A DNA stretch of 64,000 nucleotides from CAYSFE01 sp964430225 (lineage in GTDB: Bacteria; Patescibacteriota; Dojkabacteria; GCA-016699595; JBAXKR01), in the NCBI GenBank assembly GCA_964430225.1, contig CAYSFE010000001.1, positions 62,001-126,000 on the forward strand. Reading direction: 5' to 3'. Every line of letters starts with the position of its first letter. Position 1 is the first letter of the stretch. This document shows, one piece after another, positions 42,700 to 51,534 of the stretch. The notes beneath the pieces were generated by a model. It did not search any database, was not told where the DNA came from, and worked only from the letters and a program-made list of their open reading frames with translations. Both the position numbers and the translations under genes were made by a program.

Positions 42700-44658
42700 A
42701 TGGCAGACAAAAAACAAAACTATGATGCAAGCTCTATTACTGTTCTAGAAGGCCTTGAGGCAGTAAGAAAGAGGCCAGCTATGTATATAGGTGACACAGG
42801 TCTAACAGGACTTCACCACCTAGTATATGAGATAGCGGACAACTCAATAGATGAAGCATTAGCTGGATACTGTACTAAGATTGAAATAACCCTTAACTCA
42901 GATGGATCAGTTACTGTTTCAGATAACGGTAGAGGTATCCCTGTAGATAAACATAAAGTAACAGGTAAATCTGCACTTGAAACAGTTATGACAGTTCTTC
43001 ATGCTGGAGGTAAATTCGATAGAAACAGTTACAAGGTATCAGGAGGACTACATGGAGTAGGTGCTTCTGTAGTAAATGCTCTTTCATCTAAAATGATTTG
43101 TGATGTATCTAGAGATGGAAAGATATATAGACTTGTGTTTGAGAGAGGTAAAGTAAAGGAACAATTAAAAGTAGTAGGTAAATCTACAAGTAATGGAACC
43201 ACACAAACATTCTATCCAGATAGTGAAATATTTAGTGAGACTAAATTCAAACTTAAAACAATTCTTACAAGGATAAGACAACATGCATATTTAACAGCTG
43301 GTATTACTTTTGTAATACGAGATGATAGAACAGATGCTGATAGGGCACTTGATAATGATTCAGAGAAACTAATGCATGGAGGAAGAGAATGGGTATTTCA
43401 CTTTGAAGGTGGAGTTAAATCATACGTGATGCATTTAAATACAGGAGAGAAAGTTCTTTGTAAACCTTTCTATGTAAAAAAGACTGAAGAAACTACAGAA
43501 GTAGAAGTATCTCTTCAATATACAGACGATATTAATGAAAATGTAATTGCTTTCACTAACAATATCCAAAATCCAGAAGGTGGAACACATATACAAGGAT
43601 TTAGAACTGCAATAACCAAATCAATTAATGACTATTTTGAAAAGACATTAGCTGAGAAAGAAAAAGATATTAAGCTAACAGGAGAAGATGTAAGAGAAGG
43701 TTTAACAGCAGTAATATCAGTAAAAGTACCAGATCCACAATTTGAAGGACAAACAAAGATTAAACTAAATAATCCAGAAGTAGCAGGACATGTAAGAAAA
43801 GTAGTAGAAGAAGGATTAAAAGCTTTCTTCGAAGAAAACCCAATTGATGCTAAATCAGTTACTGCTAGAGCAGTACTTACATCTAAGGCAAGAGCAGCAG
43901 CAAAAGCTGCAAGAGAAGCAGTAGTAAGAAAGGGTGCACTAGATGGTGGAGGACTACCTGGAAAACTTGCGGATTGTGGATCTAGATTCCCTGATGAATC
44001 AGAGATATTCATAGTTGAGGGAGACTCAGCAGGAGGATCAGCAAAACAGGGAAGAGATAGAAAGATACAAGCAGTATTACCACTTTCAGGTAAACCAATT
44101 AACTCAGAAAAATATAGACTTGATAGAGTATTACAAAATGAGAAACTTAAAGATCTAGTCATTGCACTAGGAGCTGGAATAGGGGAGACACTAGACCCAT
44201 CTAAATTAAAGTACCATAAAATAATAGTAATGACAGATGCTGATGTAGATGGATCACATATCCAAACACTTCTTTTAACTATGTTCTTTAGACATCTTAG
44301 ACCTTTAATAGATAAGGGATATGTATACTTAGCTCAACCACCTCTATTTAAAATAGAGACAAATGGAAATGAGAGTTTCTGGGTACTTTCTGAAGAAGAA
44401 AGAGATGCAAAGATAAAGGAATTAGAAAAGAGTAACAGGACAGTAAAACTAGTACAAAGATTCAAAGGTTTAGGAGAAATGAATCCAGAACAACTATGGG
44501 AAACAACAATGAATCCTAAAACTAGAGTACTAAAACTTATCACAGTAGATGACGCAGAAGAAGCAAACAAAATATTTGATACTTTAATGGGTCAAGAAGT
44601 ATTACCTAGAAAGAAATTTATTCAAGCATATGCAAATGAAGCAGAGCTAGATATTTAG
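42700..44658 (+). CDS. gyrB: DNA gyrase subunit B
   Basis: This 652-residue ATPase subunit works with GyrA to introduce negative supercoils. The GHKL domain shows YEIADNSIDEALAG (43-56, E44 and N48) and DNGRGIPVD; GGLHGVGASVVNALS is the ATP lid. The TOPRIM domain shows VEGDSAGGSAKQGRDR, LPLSGKPIN and TDADVDGSHI, and the tail ends with RFKGLGEMNPEQLWETTM. The length is that of short GyrB without the E. coli insertion. Its final codons are 1 base before a small unknown gene. Confidence 0.97.
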   Translation: MADKKQNYDASSITVLEGLEAVRKRPAMYIGDTGLTGLHHLVYEIADNSIDEALAGYCTKIEITLNSDGSVTVSDNGRGIPVDKHKVTGKSALETVMTVLHAGGKFDRNSYKVSGGLHGVGASVVNALSSKMICDVSRDGKIYRLVFERGKVKEQLKVVGKSTSNGTTQTFYPDSEIFSETKFKLKTILTRIRQHAYLTAGITFVIRDDRTDADRALDNDSEKLMHGGREWVFHFEGGVKSYVMHLNTGEKVLCKPFYVKKTEETTEVEVSLQYTDDINENVIAFTNNIQNPEGGTHIQGFRTAITKSINDYFEKTLAEKEKDIKLTGEDVREGLTAVISVKVPDPQFEGQTKIKLNNPEVAGHVRKVVEEGLKAFFEENPIDAKSVTARAVLTSKARAAAKAAREAVVRKGALDGGGLPGKLADCGSRFPDESEIFIVEGDSAGGSAKQGRDRKIQAVLPLSGKPINSEKYRLDRVLQNEKLKDLVIALGAGIGETLDPSKLKYHKIIVMTDADVDGSHIQTLLLTMFFRHLRPLIDKGYVYLAQPPLFKIETNGNESFWVLSEEERDAKIKELEKSNRTVKLVQRFKGLGEMNPEQLWETTMNPKTRVLKLITVDDAEEANKIFDTLMGQEVLPRKKFIQAYANEAELDI

Positions 44659-44659
44659 A

Positions 44660-45157
44660 ATGTATAAACCAACTAGTATTAAAGAACAAAAACTAGAAAG
44701 TATATTTAAAAAGTATGGAGTACTTCTACCAGAGTCTACTCCTGAACCATGGATTAATGAGGGAGCATATGGGAAATTTGAGAATATAGAAGTAAACAAT
44801 ATATTTAAGGGAAGAAAACCTTGGGAATTTGAAAGAGATTCTCTAAATCTTCAAAAGATTGATGTATTACAAAGACTAGTAGAGAAATATACTAAGAAGA
44901 AGTTTCCTAAAGGATTATCATATGATCTCTTTAGATCTTTTCTTCTATTTGATTTTAATATAACTAAAGTAAGTAAAGATGATATGAATAAGATTGCAGA
45001 TACATTCACTACAGTAATGGAAATGACTGCAAAGATGTGGGTTGGTTTTATTCCTCAAGTAAAAACTGAGGTATATAACAGAGACATTAAAAAAGCTGAA
45101 ACTTTCCTAGAAGAAACATGGAAAGAAATTCAGAAATTAAAATCTAAACAATATTAA
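44660..45157 (+). CDS. Hypothetical protein between gyrB and gyrA, 165 aa
   Basis: I do not recognise this 165-residue soluble protein. It is rich in Lys, Glu and aromatic residues and mostly helical in its C-terminal two thirds. It starts 1 base after the gyrB stop and ends 1 base before the next small gene, so it is almost certainly translated as part of the gyrase operon. A link to gyrase is suggested only by position. Confidence 0.7.
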   Translation: MYKPTSIKEQKLESIFKKYGVLLPESTPEPWINEGAYGKFENIEVNNIFKGRKPWEFERDSLNLQKIDVLQRLVEKYTKKKFPKGLSYDLFRSFLLFDFNITKVSKDDMNKIADTFTTVMEMTAKMWVGFIPQVKTEVYNRDIKKAETFLEETWKEIQKLKSKQY

Positions 45158-45158
45158 T

Positions 45159-45389
45159 ATGGAAATATTTTCAACCTCAGGATTGCATCTCGAACCAAAT
45201 AAAGGACATAGTGCTGGTACGCCTGCAATACCAATGAAAGATGTAAAGCCTATAGCAAGACCAGATTTAACACCTTCTGGTAATAAAAATTTAACTTTAG
45301 AACAAATTAGACAAGCGCAAGATAAAGCAAGAAATGGTCAAGGAAAGGTAAGAAATTTACCACATGATAAAACACCTCAAACAGAATAA
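45159..45389 (+). CDS. Small disordered protein between gyrB and gyrA, 76 aa
   Basis: This 76-residue protein is rich in Pro, Gly, Lys, Asn and Gln, with one likely helix (LTLEQIRQAQDKARNG, about 50-65). No family is recognised. It starts 1 base after the preceding gene and 19 bases before gyrA. Like other small ORFs in this window (8.0-8.5 kb, 15-16 kb) it looks disordered. Confidence 0.55.
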   Translation: MEIFSTSGLHLEPNKGHSAGTPAIPMKDVKPIARPDLTPSGNKNLTLEQIRQAQDKARNGQGKVRNLPHDKTPQTE

Positions 45390-45408
45390 TATAAATAATT
45401 AAACATAT

Positions 45409-48033
45409 ATGGATAATATAGAAGAAAAAAAAGAAGTTAAATTAGTACCTGGAATTAGACCTACTGATGTAGTAGGGGAGATGAAGTCTAGCTATATCAA
45501 CTATGCCATGAGTGTTATCGTAGCTCGTGCATTACCAGATATTAGAGATGGATTAAAACCAGTTCAGAGAAGAATTCTTTACTCTATGTATAAACAGGGG
45601 ATCATTCCTGGTAAAGGATACAAGAAGAGTGCTCGTATTGTTGGAGACGTCATAGGTAAATATCATCCACATGGAGATGTAGCTGTATATGACACTATGG
45701 TTAGAATGGTTCAAGAGTTTTCTTTAAGATACCCACTTGTAGATGGACAAGGAAACTTTGGATCTATTGATGGAGATGGTGCAGCAGCTATGAGATACAC
45801 AGAAGCAAAGCTATCTCACTTTGCTATGACAATGATAGATGAACTAGATTCATATACCGTAGACTTTAGACCAAACTATGATGGTAACTACATGGAGCCT
45901 ATTGTTCTTCCAGCACTTTTACCTCAACTTCTTTTAAATGGAGGAGAAGGTATTGCAGTTGGTATGGCTACAAAGATACCACCACATAACGTGAGTGAGT
46001 TAATTGCTGCACTACTTGAAATACTAGGAAGAGGAAATGTTTGGGAAGCAGAAGCAGAATGGATAAAGAATATTAAGAACTATGCAAAAGGTATTAAAAC
46101 AACTGCTGATTTAGAAAAACTAGATAAATCTAGATTCCCACAATTTGAAACCGATGTAACATTAGATGAACTTTTTAAAATAATCCCTGGACCTGATTTT
46201 CCTACAAAAGGAGTCATATATGATCAAAAAGAAATTAAGAATATGTATGCTACTGGTAAAGGTAGAGTACTAATGAGAGGAGTAGCTAAGATTGAGGAAA
46301 GTAAAGGAGGAAAGTTTGAAATAATCATTTCAGAACTTCCTTACCAAGTAAACAAAGCAAGACTTGTAGCTAAGATTGCAGAACTTGTAAAAGATAAAAA
46401 GATAGAAGGTGTTTCAGATATACGTGATGAATCTGATCGAGATATTCGAGTAATCATTGAAATTAAAAGAGATGGTAAACCAAATGTCATACTAAATAAT
46501 CTATTTAAGTACACAGAGTTACAAAAAGCATTTAACGCAAACATGCTTTGTCTTGTAAACAATGAACCTAAAGTTCTTTCTCTTAAGAGAATACTTGAAC
46601 TTTTCATTACACATAGACAAGAGATCAGTATACGTAAGTCTGAGTATGAACTAGCTAAAGCACAAGAAAGAATACATATATTAGAAGGTCTAAAGATAGC
46701 TCTAGATAACCTTGATGCTGTAATTAAACTCATACGTGAATCTAAAGATAGTGATACTGCAAAAGAAGGATTAATGAAGAAATTTAAACTAACTGAAATA
46801 CAAGCAACTGCAATTCTAGATATGCAATTAAGAAGACTTGCAGCACTAGAAAGAAAGAAGATTGAAGAAGAATACAAGGCACTAAAAGCTACGGTAGATA
46901 CTTTAATAGCTCTACTATCTGATCCATCTAAGATTGTGTCATTCATAAAAGATGAGATACTAGCTATTAAGGATAAAGTGTCTGATGAAAGAAGAACAAA
47001 GATACATAAAGGAGCATTGGGAGAAGTATCTGATGATGATCTTGTAGCTAAAGAGAATGTAATCGTATCTGTAAGTGAACAAGGATATATTAAACGTATT
47101 AAAGAGAATGTATATTCTGTACAAAACAGAGGTGGAAAAGGAAAGATAGGAATGACAACAAAAGAAGATGATGCTGTAGCACATGTATTCTCTTGTTCCA
47201 CTCACGATAATATTATGTTCTTTACAAACAAAGGAAGGGTATTTGAATCAAAGGTATATGATATTCCTGAATTTGGAAGATCAGCTAAAGGACAAGCAAT
47301 AGTAAATATCATAAACATAGAGCCAAGTGAAAAGATAACAAGTATCTTAACTCACTCTAATGGTAAATTCCTTGATGAAGAGGTTATCCAAGAAGGAGAA
47401 GAACAAAAGGAAAGAGAAGGCAAAGATTACAAGTTCCTATTCATGGCAACAAAGAAAGGTACTGTAAAGAAGACCCTAATATCAGAATATGAGAATATCC
47501 GTAACAATGGTTTAATAGCAATTAAACTAGAAAAGGATGATGAACTCATTTGGGTAAAACCAACAACTGGTAAAGATGAAATTCTCATTGTTACTAGAAT
47601 GGCTAAATCTATCCATTTCAAAGAAAGTGATGTAAATGAAACTGGTAGAAGTACAATGGGAGTTAGAGGTATTAAGTTTGCAATAGATAGTGATGAAGTA
47701 ATCTCAATGGATGTAATACGAGAAGGAGAAAATATGTTACTCACAGTTACAGAACATGGATTTGGAAAGATCACAAAGATAAAGCAATTTGGAATACAAA
47801 ATAGAGGTGGATCAGGAATATTTGCTCATGATGTAAGTAAGAAAACAGGTAATCTTGTAGCTGCAAGAGTAATGGATCATCCAGAAAAAGAGTTACTCAT
47901 GATGTCAGAGAAAGGACAATCTATACGTATAAGTGCAAAAGACTTACCAGAAAGAAATAGACAAACATCAGGAGTACATCTAATTAGATTTAATGATAGT
48001 AGTGATAAGGTAGCAGCAATAGCTATTATTTAA
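45409..48033 (+). CDS. gyrA: DNA gyrase subunit A
   Basis: This 874-residue subunit cuts and rejoins DNA. Seen: RALPDIRDGLKPVQRRILY (40-58), KYHPHGDVAVYDTMVRM (84-100), and the active-site Tyr130 in AAMRYTEAKLSHF. The C-terminal beta-pinwheel contains GyrA-box-like QNRGGKG. The residue equal to E. coli Ser83 is Val91, while Asp87 is kept as Asp95. It converges with the pilin genes at 48 kb, with the two stop codons overlapping by 4 bases. Family knowledge: the GyrA box marks gyrase rather than topoisomerase IV. Confidence 0.97.
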   Translation: MDNIEEKKEVKLVPGIRPTDVVGEMKSSYINYAMSVIVARALPDIRDGLKPVQRRILYSMYKQGIIPGKGYKKSARIVGDVIGKYHPHGDVAVYDTMVRMVQEFSLRYPLVDGQGNFGSIDGDGAAAMRYTEAKLSHFAMTMIDELDSYTVDFRPNYDGNYMEPIVLPALLPQLLLNGGEGIAVGMATKIPPHNVSELIAALLEILGRGNVWEAEAEWIKNIKNYAKGIKTTADLEKLDKSRFPQFETDVTLDELFKIIPGPDFPTKGVIYDQKEIKNMYATGKGRVLMRGVAKIEESKGGKFEIIISELPYQVNKARLVAKIAELVKDKKIEGVSDIRDESDRDIRVIIEIKRDGKPNVILNNLFKYTELQKAFNANMLCLVNNEPKVLSLKRILELFITHRQEISIRKSEYELAKAQERIHILEGLKIALDNLDAVIKLIRESKDSDTAKEGLMKKFKLTEIQATAILDMQLRRLAALERKKIEEEYKALKATVDTLIALLSDPSKIVSFIKDEILAIKDKVSDERRTKIHKGALGEVSDDDLVAKENVIVSVSEQGYIKRIKENVYSVQNRGGKGKIGMTTKEDDAVAHVFSCSTHDNIMFFTNKGRVFESKVYDIPEFGRSAKGQAIVNIINIEPSEKITSILTHSNGKFLDEEVIQEGEEQKEREGKDYKFLFMATKKGTVKKTLISEYENIRNNGLIAIKLEKDDELIWVKPTTGKDEILIVTRMAKSIHFKESDVNETGRSTMGVRGIKFAIDSDEVISMDVIREGENMLLTVTEHGFGKITKIKQFGIQNRGGSGIFAHDVSKKTGNLVAARVMDHPEKELLMMSEKGQSIRISAKDLPERNRQTSGVHLIRFNDSSDKVAAIAII

Positions 48034-48569
48034 TTAGTGGAAGTTAAACTACCGTAATTAATTGTCTTCCCACTTTCTAAACATCCGAACAAAACATATT
48101 GTTGAGGGCTGCTTACAGTATTATGACCATAGAAAATACTAAATTTTTCAGAAGTTCCATATATACCATCTCCACAAGTATAAGTGTCATATGAACTCAA
48201 GCTTTCGTATAGAATTTCAAGCGCAGGTGATGTCACAAGTGTAGAATATATGGCTGTGCTAGAAGCTGAAACATCACAGTCATTTCCATCTCCATATCCT
48301 GGTACAAATAGACAGACACCAAAGTCTGGTCCGGTAGTATCATGTTTAATATCTGAAAATGATGGATCCCCTAAGTCTATATGAGGATAAACCCTATACT
48401 TAGTATAATATTCTGTAAGCTTTCCATTAAGATTTGAAACATCATTAAGTCTTGTGGTTTCTCTTTGAGATCTTTGAAGTGCTTGTATACCAACAACGGC
48501 AAGAGAAATTAATATACCAATTACAGCCATAACTACTAGAAGTTCAACAATTGTAAAAGCTTTTTTCAT
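48030..48569 (-). CDS. Type IV pilin-like protein, second cluster
   Basis: From the ATG at 48569 the protein has 179 residues. The leader MKKA is followed by FTIVELLVVMAVIGILISLA, nearly identical to the major pilin at 36 kb, and the amphipathic helix TTRLNDVSNLNGKLTEYYTKY. Cys residues in GVCLFVP, NDCDVS, YTCGDG and FGCLESG suggest disulfides; the C-terminus NYGSLTSTN carries the shared pilin end motif. An ATG at 48578 would add three residues; I prefer 48569 because sister pilins start with MKKA. It overlaps the gyrA stop. Confidence 0.88.
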   Translation of the reverse strand: MKKAFTIVELLVVMAVIGILISLAVVGIQALQRSQRETTRLNDVSNLNGKLTEYYTKYRVYPHIDLGDPSFSDIKHDTTGPDFGVCLFVPGYGDGNDCDVSASSTAIYSTLVTSPALEILYESLSSYDTYTCGDGIYGTSEKFSIFYGHNTVSSPQQYVLFGCLESGKTINYGSLTSTN

Positions 48570-48570
48570 T

Positions 48571-49122
48571 TTAATCATTTAGTTCACCATAGTTAACTGA
48601 AAGACCATTTTCTGTACATGCATAAAGTCCAAATACTTGAGCACCATATCCTGCTAGATTTGTTTTATAGTAAATTGTCCAGGTATCTGCAGTAGTTGGA
48701 TTTTCACAATTTCCACCAACAGCAGTAACTGTTGCTGCAATTGGGACATTGTTAAAGTAGTTAGTATTAACAACTCCACCTTGTTGATTGAACTTTATCT
48801 TTGTAAAGTATGCATTTCCAGTTGTTGCTATATCACAAGTGGTATCAGATGCTCCAGTTCTAGGACCATATGGTGCATACCAATCATATATACACACTGA
48901 GCCATCTGGTACTAATCGGATCCATGTATTATCAGGAGGGTAGTTTCTATATTTAGTATAGAAATCTTGTAATGCAATCTTAAGATTTCTTAAATCGTTT
49001 AGTCTTAGAGTTTCTCTTTGAGATCTTTGCACAGCTGATATTCCAACGACCGCTAAGGTTATTAGGATTCCTATAACTGCCATAACTACAAGAATCTCAA
49101 CAATTGTGAAAGCTTTTTTCAT
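48571..49122 (-). CDS. Type IV pilin-like protein, second cluster
   Basis: This 183-residue prepilin has leader MKKA, then FTIVEILVVMAVIGILITLA with Glu5 and the helix TLRLNDLRNLKIALQDFYTKY. The ectodomain has Cys in SVCIYDW, TTCDIAT, GNCENP and YACTENG, and ends NYGELND. It overlaps the anchored pilin-like gene by 4 bases and ends 1 base before the next pilin gene. Tandem duplication with the 36-kb pilin is likely. Confidence 0.9.
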   Translation of the reverse strand: MKKAFTIVEILVVMAVIGILITLAVVGISAVQRSQRETLRLNDLRNLKIALQDFYTKYRNYPPDNTWIRLVPDGSVCIYDWYAPYGPRTGASDTTCDIATTGNAYFTKIKFNQQGGVVNTNYFNNVPIAATVTAVGGNCENPTTADTWTIYYKTNLAGYGAQVFGLYACTENGLSVNYGELND

Positions 49123-49763
49123 CTTTTAATATTCCCTAAATTATTATATAAACCGTATGTATTTCTACATGATGCTAAATAATACTCTGTATTTTCTTTA
49201 TTAGTAAAATATATCACAGTTAGATCCTCATTGAAAATATGTCTTACCGAGTTTTTCATAAATGATTTACAAATATCTCCTGCCTCATCTAAATTAGTTA
49301 CTTTTAATAGCTGTTGTAGCTTTTGTCCGTCTGCATTAAGTTTAAGTTTATTATAGTGTATCAATTTGTCTGGTGGTGTTGATACATCACATATCGCATC
49401 AGCTGAATTCATATCAATACTATCTAGGTAAAAACATATTCCATTATTTTTTGTATCAATATTTATTTTAGTTGGATAGTGATCAAACTTGGCTTCAAAT
49501 CCCTCTATTTCAGCTCGTATGTTATTGAAATCACTTTCTACTATTCTATCTCTTAACCTAGGATAGACATATAAATAGACAAAAAGAAATAAAATAACTG
49601 AAATAGTTGTAAATATTATAAGGGCTACTTTCTGATTTTTATTTGTTTTAGTAGGGGAGAGGGGAGTATTTTCAATTTTATCTTCATCTTTTTTTATTTC
49701 AAATCCCTCTATTTTTATTTCTGGAATTACTTTATTTATCTTTTTATTTCTTTTTTTAGACAT
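49119..49763 (-). CDS. Pilin-fold protein on a non-cleavable membrane anchor
   Basis: This 214-residue protein has a cytoplasmic, Lys/Glu-rich N-terminus of about 45 residues with no prepilin signal and no Glu5, one membrane helix (about 48-68), and a C-terminal domain that parallels the pilins encoded next to it. Shared landmarks are FNNIRAEIEGFEAKFDHYP against the pilin LRNLKIALQDFYTKYRNYP, GICFY, ICDVST, YNKLKLNADG, and a C-terminal GLYNNLGNIKR. I infer a former pilin converted to a static membrane protein. It overlaps the next pilin gene by 4 bases. A -10-like TAAAAT lies 5 bases before its start. Confidence 0.8.
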   Translation of the reverse strand: MSKKRNKKINKVIPEIKIEGFEIKKDEDKIENTPLSPTKTNKNQKVALIIFTTISVILFLFVYLYVYPRLRDRIVESDFNNIRAEIEGFEAKFDHYPTKINIDTKNNGICFYLDSIDMNSADAICDVSTPPDKLIHYNKLKLNADGQKLQQLLKVTNLDEAGDICKSFMKNSVRHIFNEDLTVIYFTNKENTEYYLASCRNTYGLYNNLGNIKR

Positions 49764-49829
49764 GTTTGATTTTAGTTTTTTTTAGTAAAAATTACAAAGA
49801 GAGAGGTATATATTATACTCAGTAACAAG

Positions 49830-50897
49830 TTATACATCTTCCTTAAGAGGATGAAACTGAGTATGTGTAGATTCAGCAAATTTATCAGATGCATGCACGT
49901 ATCTTGTTGTTGTAGCAAGAGATTCATGACCTAGTAAAACCTGAATAGCAGCGGAATTAGCACCAGATTCAGCTAAGTAAGTTGCAAAGCCATGTCTAAG
50001 TGAATGAGCTGAAGTTGGAACAATTATCCCAAGTCTACGTCTATATTCAACTATCTTCATTTGTAAATAGTTAGTAGACACTCTAACTATCTTACCAGTC
50101 ATTCTTATAGCTCTTGTACCACGCGTAGGTACAAACAATGCTGGTAAGTCATCTTTCCTTGCTTCTAAATACTCTTGTAGATGGGTTTTTGCCCTATGTG
50201 TGAGATATACAAACCTTTGTTTCTTACCTTTACCAAGTATATAAATCTTTCCTGATTCAATATGTTTTCCATCATTATTAGTAAACATCAATTGTTCTTT
50301 ATTGAGATTACAAAGTTCAGATATTCTCATACCTGTTGAAAAAAGAAGTTCTAACATAGCCCTGTTTCTGAGAGCAACAATTGGAAGTTTTTCTAATGTT
50401 GTTGGAGCTTCAATAAGTTTAATAAGTTCAGAAAGTTCTGCAACCTGAGATTCTTTTTTTTCAGCTTTAATTAATTTTATAGAATCTGGAGCAATAGGAA
50501 TTTTATAATCATATTCAATTAAAAATCTGAGGTAAGTTCTTAAAGAACTCAACATTCTATTGATTGAGCTACTTGATAATACCTCTACGGTTGTTTCATC
50601 ACTTTTAAACGCATTTAAACTCGATTTCTCCGTAAGTCCCGTCCCATCTATGTTTCCAGCCTCTTTTTTATTATTATACTTCTCAAACAGCTCTAAATGT
50701 TTTCCCGATCTTAAAAACCCTTTATATTCTGCAATATTGATTTTAGAAATCTTTTCAAACTCAAGTGAGTTATTTATTATGAATCTTTCAAAGGCTCTCA
50801 AATCTCTTTCATATGATTCAAGAGTTTCATTTGAATAGTTATTATTCCTTAGGTTTAAAAGAAACTCGTCTTTATGTGGTAATACCTTATTGTCCAT
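49830..50897 (-). CDS. Tyrosine recombinase, XerC/XerD family
   Basis: This 355-residue recombinase has the catalytic set: R191 in STGMRISEL, K223/K225 in LGKGKKQRF, H298 and R301 in SAHSLRHGFAT, H324 in LLGHESL, and the Tyr333 nucleophile in TRYVHAS. The N-terminal core-binding domain carries an extra, polar 45-residue insertion (about 65-110), making the protein longer than the usual 300. Only one Xer gene is visible; it may resolve chromosome dimers. A strong promoter (-35 TTGAAA, -10 TATAGT) with the ATG 6 bases downstream indicates leaderless transcription. Confidence 0.93.
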   Translation of the reverse strand: MDNKVLPHKDEFLLNLRNNNYSNETLESYERDLRAFERFIINNSLEFEKISKINIAEYKGFLRSGKHLELFEKYNNKKEAGNIDGTGLTEKSSLNAFKSDETTVEVLSSSSINRMLSSLRTYLRFLIEYDYKIPIAPDSIKLIKAEKKESQVAELSELIKLIEAPTTLEKLPIVALRNRAMLELLFSTGMRISELCNLNKEQLMFTNNDGKHIESGKIYILGKGKKQRFVYLTHRAKTHLQEYLEARKDDLPALFVPTRGTRAIRMTGKIVRVSTNYLQMKIVEYRRRLGIIVPTSAHSLRHGFATYLAESGANSAAIQVLLGHESLATTTRYVHASDKFAESTHTQFHPLKEDV

Positions 50898-51480
50898 GTA
50901 TTCACTATACAGTGACTGAATAATATTTCAAGTGATAGGGGAGTTAAACACACTAAAAAACAGCCAATGTTATGAAAAAGGCCTTAAACAAAGGGTTTGT
51001 TAAAAATTAGTAAAATATAGAAATAATTGAAAAATATATTGTGAATAGTGAATAAAAAATAAAATCTATTTATAGTTAAATAGGGAATATATTCATAATA
51101 ATTAAGTAAGTCATATTTAGGCCTACCTCTTCTATTTCTCGCCTATTGATTAGCATAAGAGTGATTATACTCAGTACTATATTAATTACGATACCTCTAC
51201 TCTAGGGGAGGTAAATACCCTAATTTTTGAAAAAACAATAAGTCACATATTTCTCTTTTAATACATTCTATTCTTGTACAACTTTTTACTATCTTAAGTA
51301 GGGGGTGTTCTAAATAGTTGCACTACTTCCCCATCAGTTTCACAGTTATCCACAACCGAACTTTTTCGTATCTTTTGTATACCAGTGTAATCTTATAGTA
51401 TTTATACCTTATAGTATTGTCCTTCTTCTGGGTACTGGCTTTAAATTAGCACTACTCCTCTACCCTGCTAGTTAATAGTC
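50898..51480. other. 583-base AT-rich intergenic gap, candidate replication origin
   Basis: No gene is visible. Seen: a perfect DnaA box TTATCCACA (51346-51354), a one-mismatch box on the other strand (TGTGAATAG, 51040-51048), a very AT-rich stretch (about 50995-51110), and two copies of CTTATAGTATT 16 bases apart (51392-51402, 51408-51418). It is the longest non-coding stretch in the window, between divergent genes and near gyrase. Origin function is inferred only. Confidence 0.3.
50902..50931 (-). promoter_or_regulatory. Promoter and overlapping dyad of the recombinase gene
   Basis: Minus-strand TTGAAA (50926-50931), a 16-base spacer and TATAGT (50904-50909) are followed by six bases and the ATG at 50897. 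The -10 sits inside the inverted repeat TCACT-N4-AGTGA (50902-50915), a possible operator. Confidence 0.55.
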
Positions 51481-51512
51481 ATGCCAATATTTTTCTTAAG
51501 CCTTGATATTAC

Positions 51513-51521
51513 TGATATAAT
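51513..51521 (+). promoter_or_regulatory. Extended -10 promoter
   Basis: TGATATAAT lies 13 bases before the ATG at 51535 and inside the longer reading frame that starts at 51481, which argues for the shorter start. Confidence 0.45.
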
Positions 51522-51534
51522 CCAAATTAAATTT

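Noticed and set aside
46341..47201. A 286-codon frame antisense to gyrA
   Set aside because: The sense strand is unmistakably gyrA; the antisense frame is Ser/Leu/Ile-rich as expected from reversed Lys/Glu codons.
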